A program made the position numbers and the translations under genes. Shown here piece after piece: positions 43,656 to 54,650 of a stretch of 64,000 nucleotides of DNA. Source of the stretch: Pieris napi (lineage: Eukaryota; Arthropoda; Insecta; Lepidoptera; Pieridae). Under the pieces are notes generated by a model that worked only from the letters and a program-made list of their open reading frames with translations, made no database searches and was not told the origin of the DNA. The stretch is from contig NC_062244.1 of NCBI RefSeq assembly GCF_905475465.1, positions 632,501 through 696,500 of the forward strand, given 5' to 3'. Position 1 is the first letter of the stretch; each line of letters begins with the position of its first letter.

Positions 43656-46600
43656 ATATATTCGTTTAGAAATTGTACCTTTATGTACATCTGGAACATT
43701 GTAGTGCCGATTCTTTGATAACTACTTACAGTAGCAGTACATCACGATCTTACACGATTAGCTAAATTTGTATTTAATCTGACAAAAATGTTTAATTTTT
43801 GTAGTTAAACTTCTTTAGGCGCAATAATAATAATATGAGCATCACGAAGATGTGCAGCGTTTTTGTGGAAGAAAAGGGAGAGAGCGATTGAGACAGATTA
43901 AGAGAGAGTGAGAAGGGCAAATTAATAGAAATTATATTTTTAAAATAAAATTTCGTAATGAGAATTTATGAAATATTAGTATTTTATGCAAAATAATTTA
44001 TAGAAATCACAAATGACGAATTGTAAATTAAAATGCCACATGTTTTTATTCTCGAAGAAAAACAATTAAATTTATAATGTGTATTAAGTTTCGACACTTT
44101 TAATATTTTAATGACAATTAAATTAATTAAATTCCTTACATTTCTTCCTTTTTCCCTCCCTCTAAGTTTCGGGAACCTAAAGTTTTAGATTTGTATAAAT
44201 ATGAACAAGAATTAAAAATTAGTTTGCCAAAGAAGTTTCACTTCTGACATGTGTACTTTGTACGCGTACTTTTTTTACTGCAAACAGCGTGTAGCTTGTA
44301 AAAACCAAAGGAGATAGCGCAATGCCAGTTCTAGGCTCCCGCAAGGTGCCTCCTAGAGGCTCTCTGCAGGAGTCTTCCACATTACACACCCTCGATTTAT
44401 TTAGTTGCTCGCTACATCTACTACAAGATGGACGTGTTTGGAGTGACAGCGTTAGATACTTTATATGATTACCAATATGTTACTAAATGTTTTAAGTCAA
44501 GTGAATTTCCTCATAAAGAGAAACACAAGACGTTTTTTACGTTCTGGCAGTGAGGACCAACGTCGCTTGTAATGCTGCTCTAAACAGATCTCTATCTGCG
44601 TCAAACGATGCTTTGAGTACATGCGAAGAAGATCCATTTTATGAGTCTAAATGTTTTCAGGCGTTGATGCTGATGCTGCAGCCACTGTTGATCCGTCACC
44701 AATAATAATAATAACAATTGCAAAGTAAAAATTTATTAAAATTTTAAATTGCATATTGTTTGTTTTATTCTAGTTTATTTTTTATATTTTTTTTCTTTCT
44801 TCGATGTCCTCTAAAAGTCGCCATTAATTATGTTTTTAACTCCTCTATAGGTGTATTCAATACTTTGCTAATCTGATCTCACTTTTGGATTCCAAATAAT
44901 TGATTCCATAAAAGCGAGAAACAAAGGACCATTCTCCGCCCGCCCTTTGACCTCTCAGTCGAAATCGCTGTGACTGAAATCGGTTATGTAATTCGCCCAA
45001 GAGCAGGTGTCGATCCTTTACACGTCGTATTAATCCTAGGTCTTACGTATATAAAAGTTGTTATATTTATTAATACACTGATAAATTACTTTATGATGTA
45101 ATGCTTGTTGCAGTACCCTCAGTTCTTAGACTCAAGTGTAAATGAATGATTTCTAGCAAAAATTAAAACTTTCTGAAACAGGATTAAGTTTCATTTCATT
45201 ATTATATTTTGAAAACACGGTTTATTGGCCACTAAAAACCACGAAAAAGTCTTTTTTTAATTAGTAAATTATTATTTATATGATTTATACTCTGTTTATT
45301 AATTATCGTAAACATACGATCTCAGTATCAATTGATTAGGCAGTCAATTAATGCAAAACAAAATTAGTCTTGCGATTTAAAATTACTAAAGGATAAAAAA
45401 AATAAGTCCCACTAACATTTATAGTTACGTTACGAAAGCAGTTATTTGATGGCGCCGACAGCCAGTCCTACGTTACAGTAGTTTAATTGACGTTAACGTC
45501 AAAAAAAATTATAATAAAATTAATTTTATTATAATTAAAACAATTTATAAAGAGGATTGGTACTGGTTTGAAGTTAAAAAGTATATTACTACAAAAATTC
45601 ATTTTACGACCTGTAAGGTACAAAGGTTGAAGTCGAGATGTTTTAAATATTCATAAGACACTTCTGAACATCACAATGATTTTGATGTTTTTATGATTTA
45701 AACACAAGTAAATACAGCGAGAATATGTAAGTCCCGAACTACCACGCTAACGCGCCGAGATGCCTTGGTTTTGCTGTCGGGTTAGTTGTCAATGGCGTAA
45801 AATTCTATTAACTAATTTCACCTCAATTTATTTATATAAAAAACTGAGTTTTTATTTATTCACGTATCCCTTCCTTTCTTAGACATTATGCATATGCACC
45901 TTAACATTATCAAACACTACCACTCAATGTATGCGATTTATTCTATTCCGCACATATAGAACATAGTAATGGAGATACGATCCTTTTGATTTCGCCTCAT
46001 ACTTTTGCAAATGTTTTATTTATCATTCGCTCTCCATAGGGAAGTCAGTGATTTCTGTTTTTACCACACGTAGTTTTTGTTGTTTTAAATATTTACAAAT
46101 TTATTAAATAAATTCATTCGTACATAGCTGTTCCAGTCTACTACCCCGGGATTGACAACCACACATAATCACTAGGCTGATCACTTTATACACAAATTTG
46201 TGGGTATTATTAGCCAGAAAATCAATAAAGTTTTAGTCACATAGATAAGACAGTAGTTGAGTTAAATACAATTATTGACGAAAAGAGATTCTAAATATGT
46301 TTATTTTTAAGCAAACAACATATATTCCATAATGTTGCATGTTGTATACTCTCACATATACAATAGGTAAGGCTCTACTGGATTTTAATACTATTACTTT
46401 TTTTTGTTATAAGTCACATTTAAAATTATAAAGATTTTACTTTTAATCTCTAATTATAACAATTTGTTAAATAAATATATTTTCTAATTAGCTTATTCTA
46501 TTTCTAAAATACTAAATAACTTAAAAGCTTTTCTAAAAAAATATTTAAGAGAACATCGTTAACGAAAATAATAAAATATTGAAAGCTCGAAGGCATAATT

Positions 46601-46814
46601 TCTCTTCAAACGCAAAATAAGAAAGGGTGAACCACTTCCGAGAAATAAAAATGTACAAAAACCTCACGCATTTCCTGTTAAGTAATTATTTATACGGCAA
46701 ATACTTTGCTCAAATACCGGTTTTTGAATAAATTTTCCGGTAGGATAACGATTCAATCGAAGTTAGCGCTACTAACGACAAATATTTATCCGGTTTCCTC
46801 ACGATTCCTTTACC
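43656..46814. other. no gene seen; two adjacent palindromes at 45487-45536
   Basis: This is the longest stretch without a recognised element. Patches at 44280-44400 and 44520-44700 are less AT-rich and unidentified. Two perfect palindromes lie side by side at 45487-45502 and 45507-45536. Confidence 0.45.
45487..45536. repeat. two adjacent perfect palindromes
   Basis: The 16-bp palindrome ttgacgttaacgtcaa (45487-45502) is followed after four A residues by a 30-bp AT-only palindrome (45507-45536). It could be a degenerate inverted-repeat transposon end, a cruciform site or chance in AT-rich DNA. Confidence 0.7.
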
Positions 46815-46819
46815 ATATG
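46815..46819. repeat. 5-bp target-site duplication, left
   Basis: The word atatg directly before the left LTR is repeated at 52160-52164 after the right LTR. Confidence 0.85.
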
Positions 46820-47163
46820 TGTTACGGACAACGAACAATACAGTTAAGAAAGCCGACGAACGAAGCTGCCAGCCAGATGTTCTTCTAGGAAACGGTCGGC
46901 GGGACGCAGGTAGCGGAAAGGCCGGTCGGTCCCTTTGACCAGCGTGGTAGTTTTAGGTTTAGTTTTAAGCTATTATTTGTATAACGACCAGATAGATTTA
47001 CGCAGCCGTGCCGGACGGACGTTAGTCGTAAGCTTGCTACGCCATATTATAATTGTATCACCATCACTAACGTTCGACCAATAAACATAACATTTATAAC
47101 TCCATCCACGGGTTTCATTTCAAGAATAGCGGCGGTGGTTCAGATCGACACCGTACGCTTATA
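46820..47163 (+). repeat. 5' LTR (344 bp)
   Basis: It begins tgttacggacaacgaaca and ends gtacgcttata, so the outer ends are TG and TA rather than the usual TG and CA. An aataaa polyadenylation word lies at 47080-47085. It differs from the 3' LTR at one base near 46865 (g here, a there). Confidence 0.92.
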
Positions 47164-47166
47164 GTT

Positions 47167-47189
47167 TGGTCCTTCGAGAAGCCGGATAA
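47167..47189 (+). other. primer-binding site, tRNA-Tyr-like with an insertion
   Basis: Starting 3 bases after the LTR, tggtccttcgag matches the complement of the 3' end (with CCA) of insect tRNA-Tyr as I remember it. An apparent 3-base insertion then precedes the next complementary word, gccggat. The 12-base core pairing is intact. Confidence 0.6.
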
Positions 47190-47420
47190 CCAGAAGAATA
47201 ATACTCTACGCATCGACGCCGAGAAGAAGGAAGATTTTACCTGCGATCCCAGGAAGATTTTCATCGGCAGTACTACCTGCGATCCCAGGAGTACGTGCAG
47301 AGGGTTGACTTCATCGCCTGTACAAAGTGACTCGCCGCATCGACGTATTGCTGCTGTGGGTCGCCGACGGAAAGCATTATCCACCAGTTCATTGAAGCGA
47401 AGAATACAATCGACTTCAAA

Positions 47421-50400
47421 ATGAACACAAGAAGCCGACAAGCTAGGAGGGCAGATGAAATCGATGAAGATGTACGGACAGAACGCGTGCCGTTAGAATC
47501 GCCATCGAAAGTCCTAGAACGTGGACTAGCCGATATTACACACGACAGGGAGTCAGTTGAATCAATACGGAAGAATGAAGCCGTTGATTCAAAGTTGTTA
47601 CCTGTGGGTTCAGCATCACAGACCTCAAGAAATACAATGAGGTCGAAATCATCCCGTGTAAGGCAAGCTGAATACGAAGTCCAAAAACGCTTGGTCGCAT
47701 TAGAAAAAGAACATTTAAGAAAAAAGTTCGAATTAAAATATCAAGAGATGGAACAAGAGATGGAGCTTGAAATGAAATTGTTAAAGAAGCGAATCGCCGT
47801 TGACTTAGCCAGAGCAGACGGTGAAAAGAAGATCGTCAAATGCTTGCCAGAACAGCGGAAAGGAAGCAATTCCACTGTTATGGTAGATAAACGGCTAAAA
47901 AAGCATGGCGGCGAGAATAATCTATCTCAGGGTGATAGCGAAGAAGACACAGTGCTCGCAGAACGCGTGAAGCCATTCATACAGAATGTGTCTTGTGAAA
48001 TAGAACGGCCCATATCACCTATCGAAGAGGCCTCTGTGCCGAGAACGCGATCCCAAGATCAAGGGATGGAACGGCTCATCGGAGCCTGTGAAAAAATAGC
48101 TACAAACAGACCCCCTGTACTACATGCTCAAGATCTGCCGCAGTTTAACGGGACTGTCTGCGACTGGCTTTACTTTAAAGTTGCTTATGAAGACTCCACG
48201 AAGCTCTACAAATACTCTAAAGCGGAAAACATGGCAAGATTACGCACATGTCTTACGGGATCCGCTAAAGAAACAGTCGCCGTATTATTGAGTACTGCTT
48301 GCGATCCCGAGCTTATTATGAATGCACTAGATCAGTGTTATGGCCGACCGGAGATCATAATTGATAAAGCGCTGGAAGAAATAAAGCGATTACCCAGACC
48401 GGGATATACAGCGGTTGAATTTAACCAGTTTGCAATAAAAGTGCAAAACATCGCGTGGTTATTGAAAAGTGTAAACGATCGTAGCTACACGAGTAACGGG
48501 GCCTTAGTCCGAGAAATAGTGTCTAAACTTAACCTGCACTATCAGGCTAGATGGACGGACTACGGTAAGGCTAATAGTAATGAGAAAGAACCAATTCTCA
48601 TTACGCTCTCAAAATACCTCTTAGAAGAAGCGAGCTTACAACTCACTTTCAACTATAGCCGTAAGATAGAAACAGCGACATCGCAAACAGGTACAAGTAA
48701 ACCTAGATCAAAAACGAATGAGCGCGTTTACTCAACACAGAAGAAACTCAGATGCCTATGCTGTAACGGCAACCATCATGCAACTCATTGTGAAGAGTTC
48801 TTGAAAATGAATCTTAATCAACGATGGGATAGATTGAGAGAAACGAAGGCATGTTTTTTGTGCCTAGAAGAATATCACCGACGATCACAGTGCAGGAAAA
48901 AGCGATGTGGTATTGATGGGTGTGAAAAAGCGCACCATAGGTTGTTGCATTGGGTAGTACACAAGCCACAACAACAACCATTGTTGGTGCAACCATCAAC
49001 ATCCAACTCAGAGGCTGAAGTTGTTATGTCGACCTCTGTGACTGCAAAGGATGAATCTCAAGCCGTCTTACTGAAAGTATGTCCCGTAACTGTGAGAGGC
49101 CGAAATGGAACGATCGTAAAAACTCATGCCCTACTGGACGAAGGTTCGACTATTACAATTATCGCAGAAAAGTTAGCCCACGAATTAGGTGTGAGCGGGC
49201 CAAGCAAGCCGCTGAAAATTCAAGGAGTTAGTACTCAAACGAAAGATTTTGAGAGCCAACACGTCAAAATTGACATCAGTCGCTACGACGGAGGGGCTAA
49301 TTACACTTTGAAAGCACGAACGATGCGTGATTTCGATATTGGTAGCCAAAGAATTAGCGCGGATAATTTGCGCTTCAAACATTTGGTTAAGTTACCACTC
49401 CAACAAATGATTGGCGAAGCTAAACCACAATTGTTAATTGGAGCAGACAATTGGCATCTCATCGTTTCCCGAAAAGTGTATAGTGGGAAGAAAAATGAAC
49501 CGGCTGCATCTTTAACACGATTAGGCTGGATTTTACATGGTACAGCACCTATACGAAGTTTAATGGAAGACAACGAACGTGTTTTGCACTGCATAAAAAA
49601 GGCGGCAGGAAGCGACGTTTACAAAGAAACAATAGATGAGCGTCTAGAGGCGATATTAAAACAAAGTTTTGCAATAGATGCCTTGGGTATAAATAATAAA
49701 AAAAGGTTAACAAGTGCCGACGCACGTGCAGTTCAATTGTTCAATACAACAATAGAGAAACGGGAAAGGCGTTACTACCTGGGATTGCCGTGGAAGACTG
49801 ATAACACGAAATTCCCAGAAAGCTATAATATGGCATTTAAGCGGCTTAAAAGCATTGAACGTAAAATGGATCAGTCGTATGAGTTTAAACAGTCATATAC
49901 AAAACAAATAAATCACCTGTTGGAGAAGAATTACGCCCGCCCTGTTGAAGGAACCAGAATATTGACATCAAAAGAGTGGTACTTACCTCATTTTGCTGTA
50001 ACCAACCCTAATAAACCGGGTAAAGTTCGTCTAGTATTTGATGCAGCGGCAAGATCAAATGAGGTATGCTTGAACGATGAGCTGCTAGATGGGCCAGACT
50101 TATTGCAATCATTGCCTGGTATATTATTTATGTTTCGCGAGAGAAAATACGCGACAACAGCCGACATTAGAGAAATGTTCCTGCAGATTAAAGTGAATGA
50201 AGACGATCAAGTTGCTCAAAAGTTTCTATGGCGGGGTGAAAATCGAGATAAGCCTCCAAAAGAATACGTTATGACTTCATTGATATTTGGCGCTAAGAGC
50301 TCGCCATTTCTAGCACACAGCGTAAGGGATTACAACGCTTCGTGCTACCGTACTACACATCCGAACGCTTATAATGCTATAACAAAAAATCATTATATGG

Positions 50401-51884
50401 ATGACTACGTAGATAGCTTTGATACCGAAGACGAAGCCAAAAAAACAATGCAAGAAGTGATTGAAATTCATAGCTATGCTGGGTTTACATTGGCTGGATG
50501 GAATTCAAACTCACAAAAGATAGTGGAAGCTACGCCTCCTGAGCTTCGCTCTACAAACCCCAAAGAGTTGGGAACCACACCCTTGTATTATGAGAAGACA
50601 TTAGGAATAATTTGGGAGGCCGCAGAAGATGTACTTTCCTTTAACACAAGCCTCCACAGAGTTCCTCAAGAAGTGAAGCAGGGAATTAGGCAGCCGACTA
50701 AAAGAGAAGCTTTAGGAGCCGTTATGTCAGTTTTTGATCCGTTAGGGTTAATAAGTTATTATACCGTAACGGCGAAAATAATTCTACAACAGTTATGGAG
50801 ATTGAAGACAGGATGGGATGAAGAAATTCCTACTGATCAAGCTTCGGAGTTTAAACAGTGGTTGTGTCAGTTAGAAAATGTGAAAACACTGAAGATACCT
50901 AGATGGTATAATTACACGAGGGGAGCTGAGCTACAATTGCATGTATTCTGTGACGCATCTGAACAAGCACATGCGAGCGTGGCATATTGGCGAATTGGAA
51001 CCGATGTAATTGACGTCAGACTCATCACAGCAAAAGCACGGGTGGCATCTATTAAGTCACAGAGTAAACAGCGGCAAGAGCTACAGGCAGCCCTTATCGG
51101 AGCGAGATTAGCTGTGGCCATTAGAGAGGGTCACAGAATTGAACCAAAAAAGATCGTGCTATGGACGGATTCAACGACGGTATTACAGTGGATCAGAAAT
51201 GACAAAGCGAGGCATCCACCAATCGTAGGCCCAGCGTTCCTTTACGGGCCTGAAGAAACATGGCCAAAAGCAAGCTTCGAGCCACAAGCGCTGTATTTGA
51301 CCGTAATCGTAAGAAGAGCCAAGAGAAACGATCCGACAGATATAGAAAAATTCTCGCAGTATGAACGGCTGATTAGAGCCACAGCTTACGTACAACTATT
51401 TATACGTAAGCTTATAGATCGCAGTGGCCGATTAAGCGTAAGCGATTTAAAAGAAGCGGAACACACATGGTTACGCGAAGTGCAGGGTCAAAGCTTCCAA
51501 GATGAAACAATGATTATTGATCAATATCGGTTACCGCGTGTACGTGTGCGATTAAAAACACAGATAACAGAGGTGACAAGGAATACCATTTTATTGGATG
51601 GGCGTCATACGCTCAGAAAAGGACGCCGTAATGAAAAGCCATGGGGCGCGATTTTTACGTGCCTAAGTACTAGAGATGTACATAATATTGAGATAGTTGC
51701 GTTGAAGCACGTTACCAAAAGAACGTGGAAGACGGCGCAAGCATTAGCAGATGAATTTTCGTTGTCCTACCTACGGAAAGCTTCACGTCATAGGAAGGTT
51801 TCGCTGAGGGGAGACTGTTACGGACAACGAACAATACAGTTAAGAAAGCCGACGAACGAAACTGCCAGCCAGATGTTCTTCTAG
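47421..51884 (+). CDS. BEL/Pao Gag-Pol with collapsed integrase
   Basis: This 1487-residue frame starts MNTRSRQARR at an ATG with A at -3. A coiled coil (about 80-130) and a DUF1759-type Gag region (about 235-390) are followed by zinc-knuckle cysteines (CLCCNGNH at 446, CFLCLEEYH at 478). Next come an A17-type protease (ALLDEGST near 570), a reverse transcriptase (TADIREMF, then YMDD at 992-995) and RNase H (Asp1178, Glu1220, Asp1250). The reading then jumps between pieces normally far apart: WIRNDKARHPPIVGPAFLYG near 1257, LDGRHTLRKGRRNEKPWG near 1393, IVALKHVTKRTWKTAQALAD near 1424, and the end. These junctions remove the RNase H-integrase tether, the HHCC finger, all three catalytic integrase residues and the DUF5641 tail, each without breaking the frame. 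The last 22 codons and the stop lie in the 3' LTR. The protein could still package and copy RNA, but cannot integrate DNA. Confidence 0.85.
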   Translation: MNTRSRQARRADEIDEDVRTERVPLESPSKVLERGLADITHDRESVESIRKNEAVDSKLLPVGSASQTSRNTMRSKSSRVRQAEYEVQKRLVALEKEHLRKKFELKYQEMEQEMELEMKLLKKRIAVDLARADGEKKIVKCLPEQRKGSNSTVMVDKRLKKHGGENNLSQGDSEEDTVLAERVKPFIQNVSCEIERPISPIEEASVPRTRSQDQGMERLIGACEKIATNRPPVLHAQDLPQFNGTVCDWLYFKVAYEDSTKLYKYSKAENMARLRTCLTGSAKETVAVLLSTACDPELIMNALDQCYGRPEIIIDKALEEIKRLPRPGYTAVEFNQFAIKVQNIAWLLKSVNDRSYTSNGALVREIVSKLNLHYQARWTDYGKANSNEKEPILITLSKYLLEEASLQLTFNYSRKIETATSQTGTSKPRSKTNERVYSTQKKLRCLCCNGNHHATHCEEFLKMNLNQRWDRLRETKACFLCLEEYHRRSQCRKKRCGIDGCEKAHHRLLHWVVHKPQQQPLLVQPSTSNSEAEVVMSTSVTAKDESQAVLLKVCPVTVRGRNGTIVKTHALLDEGSTITIIAEKLAHELGVSGPSKPLKIQGVSTQTKDFESQHVKIDISRYDGGANYTLKARTMRDFDIGSQRISADNLRFKHLVKLPLQQMIGEAKPQLLIGADNWHLIVSRKVYSGKKNEPAASLTRLGWILHGTAPIRSLMEDNERVLHCIKKAAGSDVYKETIDERLEAILKQSFAIDALGINNKKRLTSADARAVQLFNTTIEKRERRYYLGLPWKTDNTKFPESYNMAFKRLKSIERKMDQSYEFKQSYTKQINHLLEKNYARPVEGTRILTSKEWYLPHFAVTNPNKPGKVRLVFDAAARSNEVCLNDELLDGPDLLQSLPGILFMFRERKYATTADIREMFLQIKVNEDDQVAQKFLWRGENRDKPPKEYVMTSLIFGAKSSPFLAHSVRDYNASCYRTTHPNAYNAITKNHYMDDYVDSFDTEDEAKKTMQEVIEIHSYAGFTLAGWNSNSQKIVEATPPELRSTNPKELGTTPLYYEKTLGIIWEAAEDVLSFNTSLHRVPQEVKQGIRQPTKREALGAVMSVFDPLGLISYYTVTAKIILQQLWRLKTGWDEEIPTDQASEFKQWLCQLENVKTLKIPRWYNYTRGAELQLHVFCDASEQAHASVAYWRIGTDVIDVRLITAKARVASIKSQSKQRQELQAALIGARLAVAIREGHRIEPKKIVLWTDSTTVLQWIRNDKARHPPIVGPAFLYGPEETWPKASFEPQALYLTVIVRRAKRNDPTDIEKFSQYERLIRATAYVQLFIRKLIDRSGRLSVSDLKEAEHTWLREVQGQSFQDETMIIDQYRLPRVRVRLKTQITEVTRNTILLDGRHTLRKGRRNEKPWGAIFTCLSTRDVHNIEIVALKHVTKRTWKTAQALADEFSLSYLRKASRHRKVSLRGDCYGQRTIQLRKPTNETASQMFF
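51803..51815 (+). other. polypurine tract
   Basis: The purine-rich gaggggagac directly abuts the 3' LTR and would prime plus-strand DNA synthesis. Confidence 0.7.
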
Positions 51885-52159
51885 GAAACGGTCGGCGGGA
51901 CGCAGGTAGCGGAAAGGCCGGTCGGTCCCTTTGACCAGCGTGGTAGTTTTAGGTTTAGTTTTAAGCTATTATTTGTATAACGACCAGATAGATTTACGCA
52001 GCCGTGCCGGACGGACGTTAGTCGTAAGCTTGCTACGCCATATTATAATTGTATCACCATCACTAACGTTCGACCAATAAACATAACATTTATAACTCCA
52101 TCCACGGGTTTCATTTCAAGAATAGCGGCGGTGGTTCAGATCGACACCGTACGCTTATA
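51816..52159 (+). repeat. 3' LTR (344 bp)
   Basis: It matches the 5' LTR except for one base. An aataaa word at 52076-52081 is the likely polyadenylation signal. The polyprotein stop lies inside it at 51882-51884. Confidence 0.92.
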
Positions 52160-52164
52160 ATATG
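52160..52164. repeat. 5-bp target-site duplication, right
   Basis: The word atatg pairs with 46815-46819 and fixes the LTR end at 52159. Confidence 0.85.
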
Positions 52165-52329
52165 TTATGGTGAAATCGGGTTGGGTAGGTAATAATAATA
52201 AGTTCATCCACATATTTTTGACATACATTTAACAAAAATAGATATTAATAAAAAATTTACTACTCTAAGATGTGGCCCCCGTCCGGGAGAACTTGCCAGT
52301 CCCAGGAGGTGCTAGAGAAGGGACAAGTT

Positions 52330-52445
52330 AAAAGTACCCAGCATGCATGGTGAATGTCATGAAAGTGGATGAAGCGAGAAACGTGGGTCAGGACCGTAGC
52401 AAGTGGAGATCTGTGGTCTCTGCCTTCCCTTCCAGGAAATAGTGA
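52330..52445 (+). pseudogene. RTE-type LINE C-terminus fragment
   Basis: The plus strand reads MKVDEARNVGQDRSKWRSVV and then SAFPSRK followed by a stop. The QDRxxWRxVV motif close to the stop is the end of RTE-type or related non-LTR reverse transcriptases. Upstream words (gtcccaggaggtgctagaga) may belong to the same relic, but the frame is lost. Confidence 0.55.
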
Positions 52446-52887
52446 TAATATAAATCAATAACAATGTTAATCATGGACGTAGAAATTCAATAGTGTACAA
52501 CTTGGGTTACAGGCATAGGTTTGAAAGCCACACTAGGCTTATACTGGGTTACATCTTTTTTACTCTGTATTTTCAGGCAACCCTTGCAAACAAAATATCC
52601 GGTTTGAAGAATCGAGTACTAACCGGTATTTCCTTGTAAAATTATACAAAAACCCAAGCAAAAGGTATCTAGAGCGTTTTATGTTGCGTTTAATGACGCA
52701 TATATCAGAAAATTGTCGATTTTATTTCCATACGGGTTTTGTACGCCTAGTGGAGTGTAAATTTTATTCTTTGTATTTTCTTACTCCATTCTATTGAGAT
52801 TTTAAGCTTAATGTTCGTGAAAATCGTAGGCTGTATCTAAAAAGAAATCGGGATGTTGTCGTCAGCCAGACAGACAGACTGACTAAG
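52446..52887. other. no gene seen
   Basis: No gene or repeat is recognised in this AT-rich gap between two LINE relics. Confidence 0.5.
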
Positions 52888-53170
52888 ACTACTACTTGTG
52901 GTGTCTGGTCGGGCTTGATGTTAGTTATTTCGACTATGTTGCGTGCTGTTCCCACGAGAATGTAAGAGCGTGCTACTATTTCACCATGCCTCCTGCTGAT
53001 AGAGGACAAATCTTTGTTTTTGATTATTTTATTATTATTAATTTCTTAAAATGTCACGTGGAACATGGTGTAATGGTGGCAGCTCCAGCAAAATTTTGGC
53101 GATTAAAAAGAGTGTCGGAGAGTTTATTGTCAGTTCATCTCTTCCGATTTGAGAACTGGCAGTAAATATA
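52888..53170 (+). repeat. LINE 3' UTR repeat, family D
   Basis: It contains catgcctcctgctgatagag, acatggtgtaatggtgg, ggcgattaaaaagagtgtcg and gatttgagaactggcagtaa in the same order as the minus-strand copy at 27142. It lacks the 119-bp insert of that copy and so defines the empty site. Confidence 0.7.
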
Positions 53171-53944
53171 AAATTAGTAGTACATTGTGTTACCTATATG
53201 AATAAATTATTTTGAATTTTACTATTAAATGACGGAAAAGGGATTTTATATCTTTATATAGAAACAACTGCGATAAAAATTGCTTGCTTTTATAATAATT
53301 ATGATTAGGTACTTCTTAAGGAAAGATACCAATTACCCAATGCATTCATGGTACATGGAAGAGTTATTTGAATTGATAAAAAACCTTTATGAATTAATTC
53401 AATAAATATTTTTGTCGGAAATCGAATCCATTTCGTAACATTAAATCAAAGAATATAGTTTGATGAACGTAAAACATTGTTATGCTTCCATTTTCCAAGG
53501 AATTGATATTCAGTGGCGGTTTTAACACTTTAGATGGGCGTTTGAGCGTTAAGCACGGCTTTGAAATAACAAAATTCTAACATTTCAACTTGAATTGAAA
53601 AGCCTTACGCATAAACAACCTTGCATTGAACCTTAGAACATTCTGGAAATAATACGTTTTTCTTTTATTCCATATCATTTTTAAAGCTATTAAAAATAAT
53701 ACGGTATTCATTATATTATATTATTAACAGAATATGAGATAATTTTTTTTTTATAATTAATTAATGAACTTTTAAAGCATTTGTTTTGAAAACTTAGAAT
53801 TAAATAATATTTTTTTTTAAGCCTATATATAAAATTTTAAAGAAGTAGGCAAATAAACCTTTCAACATAAATATATAATTGTATTACGTCCTTATGAAAT
53901 TGGTGTTTTGTCGTACTGGCCACTTTGACATCTTATATCTCCTC
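53171..53944. other. no gene seen
   Basis: AT-rich sequence only, with no feature I can name. Confidence 0.5.
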
Positions 53945-54650
53945 TTTGGTTTGATTTGATTTGATTTGATTAGCCTTTATTGCTGACACCCATACAATGT
54001 AATAACAATTGTTTAAGTTACATAAAAAAACACTTAATTCTAACACATAAATAAAACTTAATCTAATGCATCATATGACCCGTTTTTGGTAATCAGCGTG
54101 TCCTGTGACACGTAGGCCTCTTCCAGCTGTTTCCATTCTTTTCTGTTATTAGCTCTTCTTGTCCAAGTTGTGCCTCCTATTATCTTAATATCGTCTGCCC
54201 ATCTCTTGGTCGGTCTTCCTCTTTTCCTTTTTCCATCACGTGGTTGCCATTCTGTAATTATTTTTGTCCATTTCAACCTGCTATCTCTTGTCATGTGCCC
54301 AGTCCAGCGCCATTTCAACTGCCTTATTTTCTTTATAATGTCTTCTACTTTGGTCGTTGATCTGATCTCTTCTGCTCTTTTTCGATGTCTCAGAGTTACA
54401 CCCACCATGCTTCTTTCCATTCCTCTTTGGCATGTTCTCAACTTTAGAAGATGTTTCTGAGATAAAGCCCAAGTCTCGCAGCCGTATGTAACACGTGGTA
54501 GGATACATAGATTGAACACCTTTTTCTTAGCTACTATTGGGAAGTCTTTACTTTTAAGTACTTCCTTGAGTGACCAAAATCTCTTCCAGGCGCTAGACAC
54601 TCTTCTTTCTATCTCAAGATCCTCTTTGGTTAGGAATCCCAAATTCAATT
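53945..54650 (-). pseudogene. RTE-type LINE, 5'-truncated, with microsatellite tail
   Basis: A 196-residue open frame (54058-54648) reads SAWKRFWSLKEVLKSKDFPI, then LPRVTYGCETWALSQKHLLK, LKWRWTGHMTRDSRLKWTKI and WQPRDGKRKRGRPTKRW. This is the C-terminal third of an RTE-type reverse transcriptase, beginning after the catalytic domain. The 3' UTR ends in a tandem tttga run at 53945-53972, the type of tail such elements carry. The frame is undamaged, so this is the youngest RTE piece here, but it has no start and no enzyme activity. Confidence 0.85.

Larger units (their letters stand above)
46820..52159 (+). mobile_element. BEL/Pao LTR retrotransposon lacking most of its integrase
   Basis: This 5340-bp element has 344-bp LTRs that differ at one base, a 5-bp target duplication, a primer site and a polypurine tract. 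Its single frame contains Gag, protease, reverse transcriptase and RNase H, but most of the integrase is gone. The near-identical LTRs show that this shortened form inserted recently, so integrase was presumably supplied by a full-length relative. It differs in LTR, primer tRNA and protein from the element at 28712, so it belongs to another lineage. Confidence 0.92.

Noticed and set aside
53945..53972. Tandem tttga run considered as a CRISPR-like or satellite repeat
   Set aside because: The unit is 5 bp without spacers and sits exactly at the 3' end of an RTE-type LINE, so it is that element's tail.
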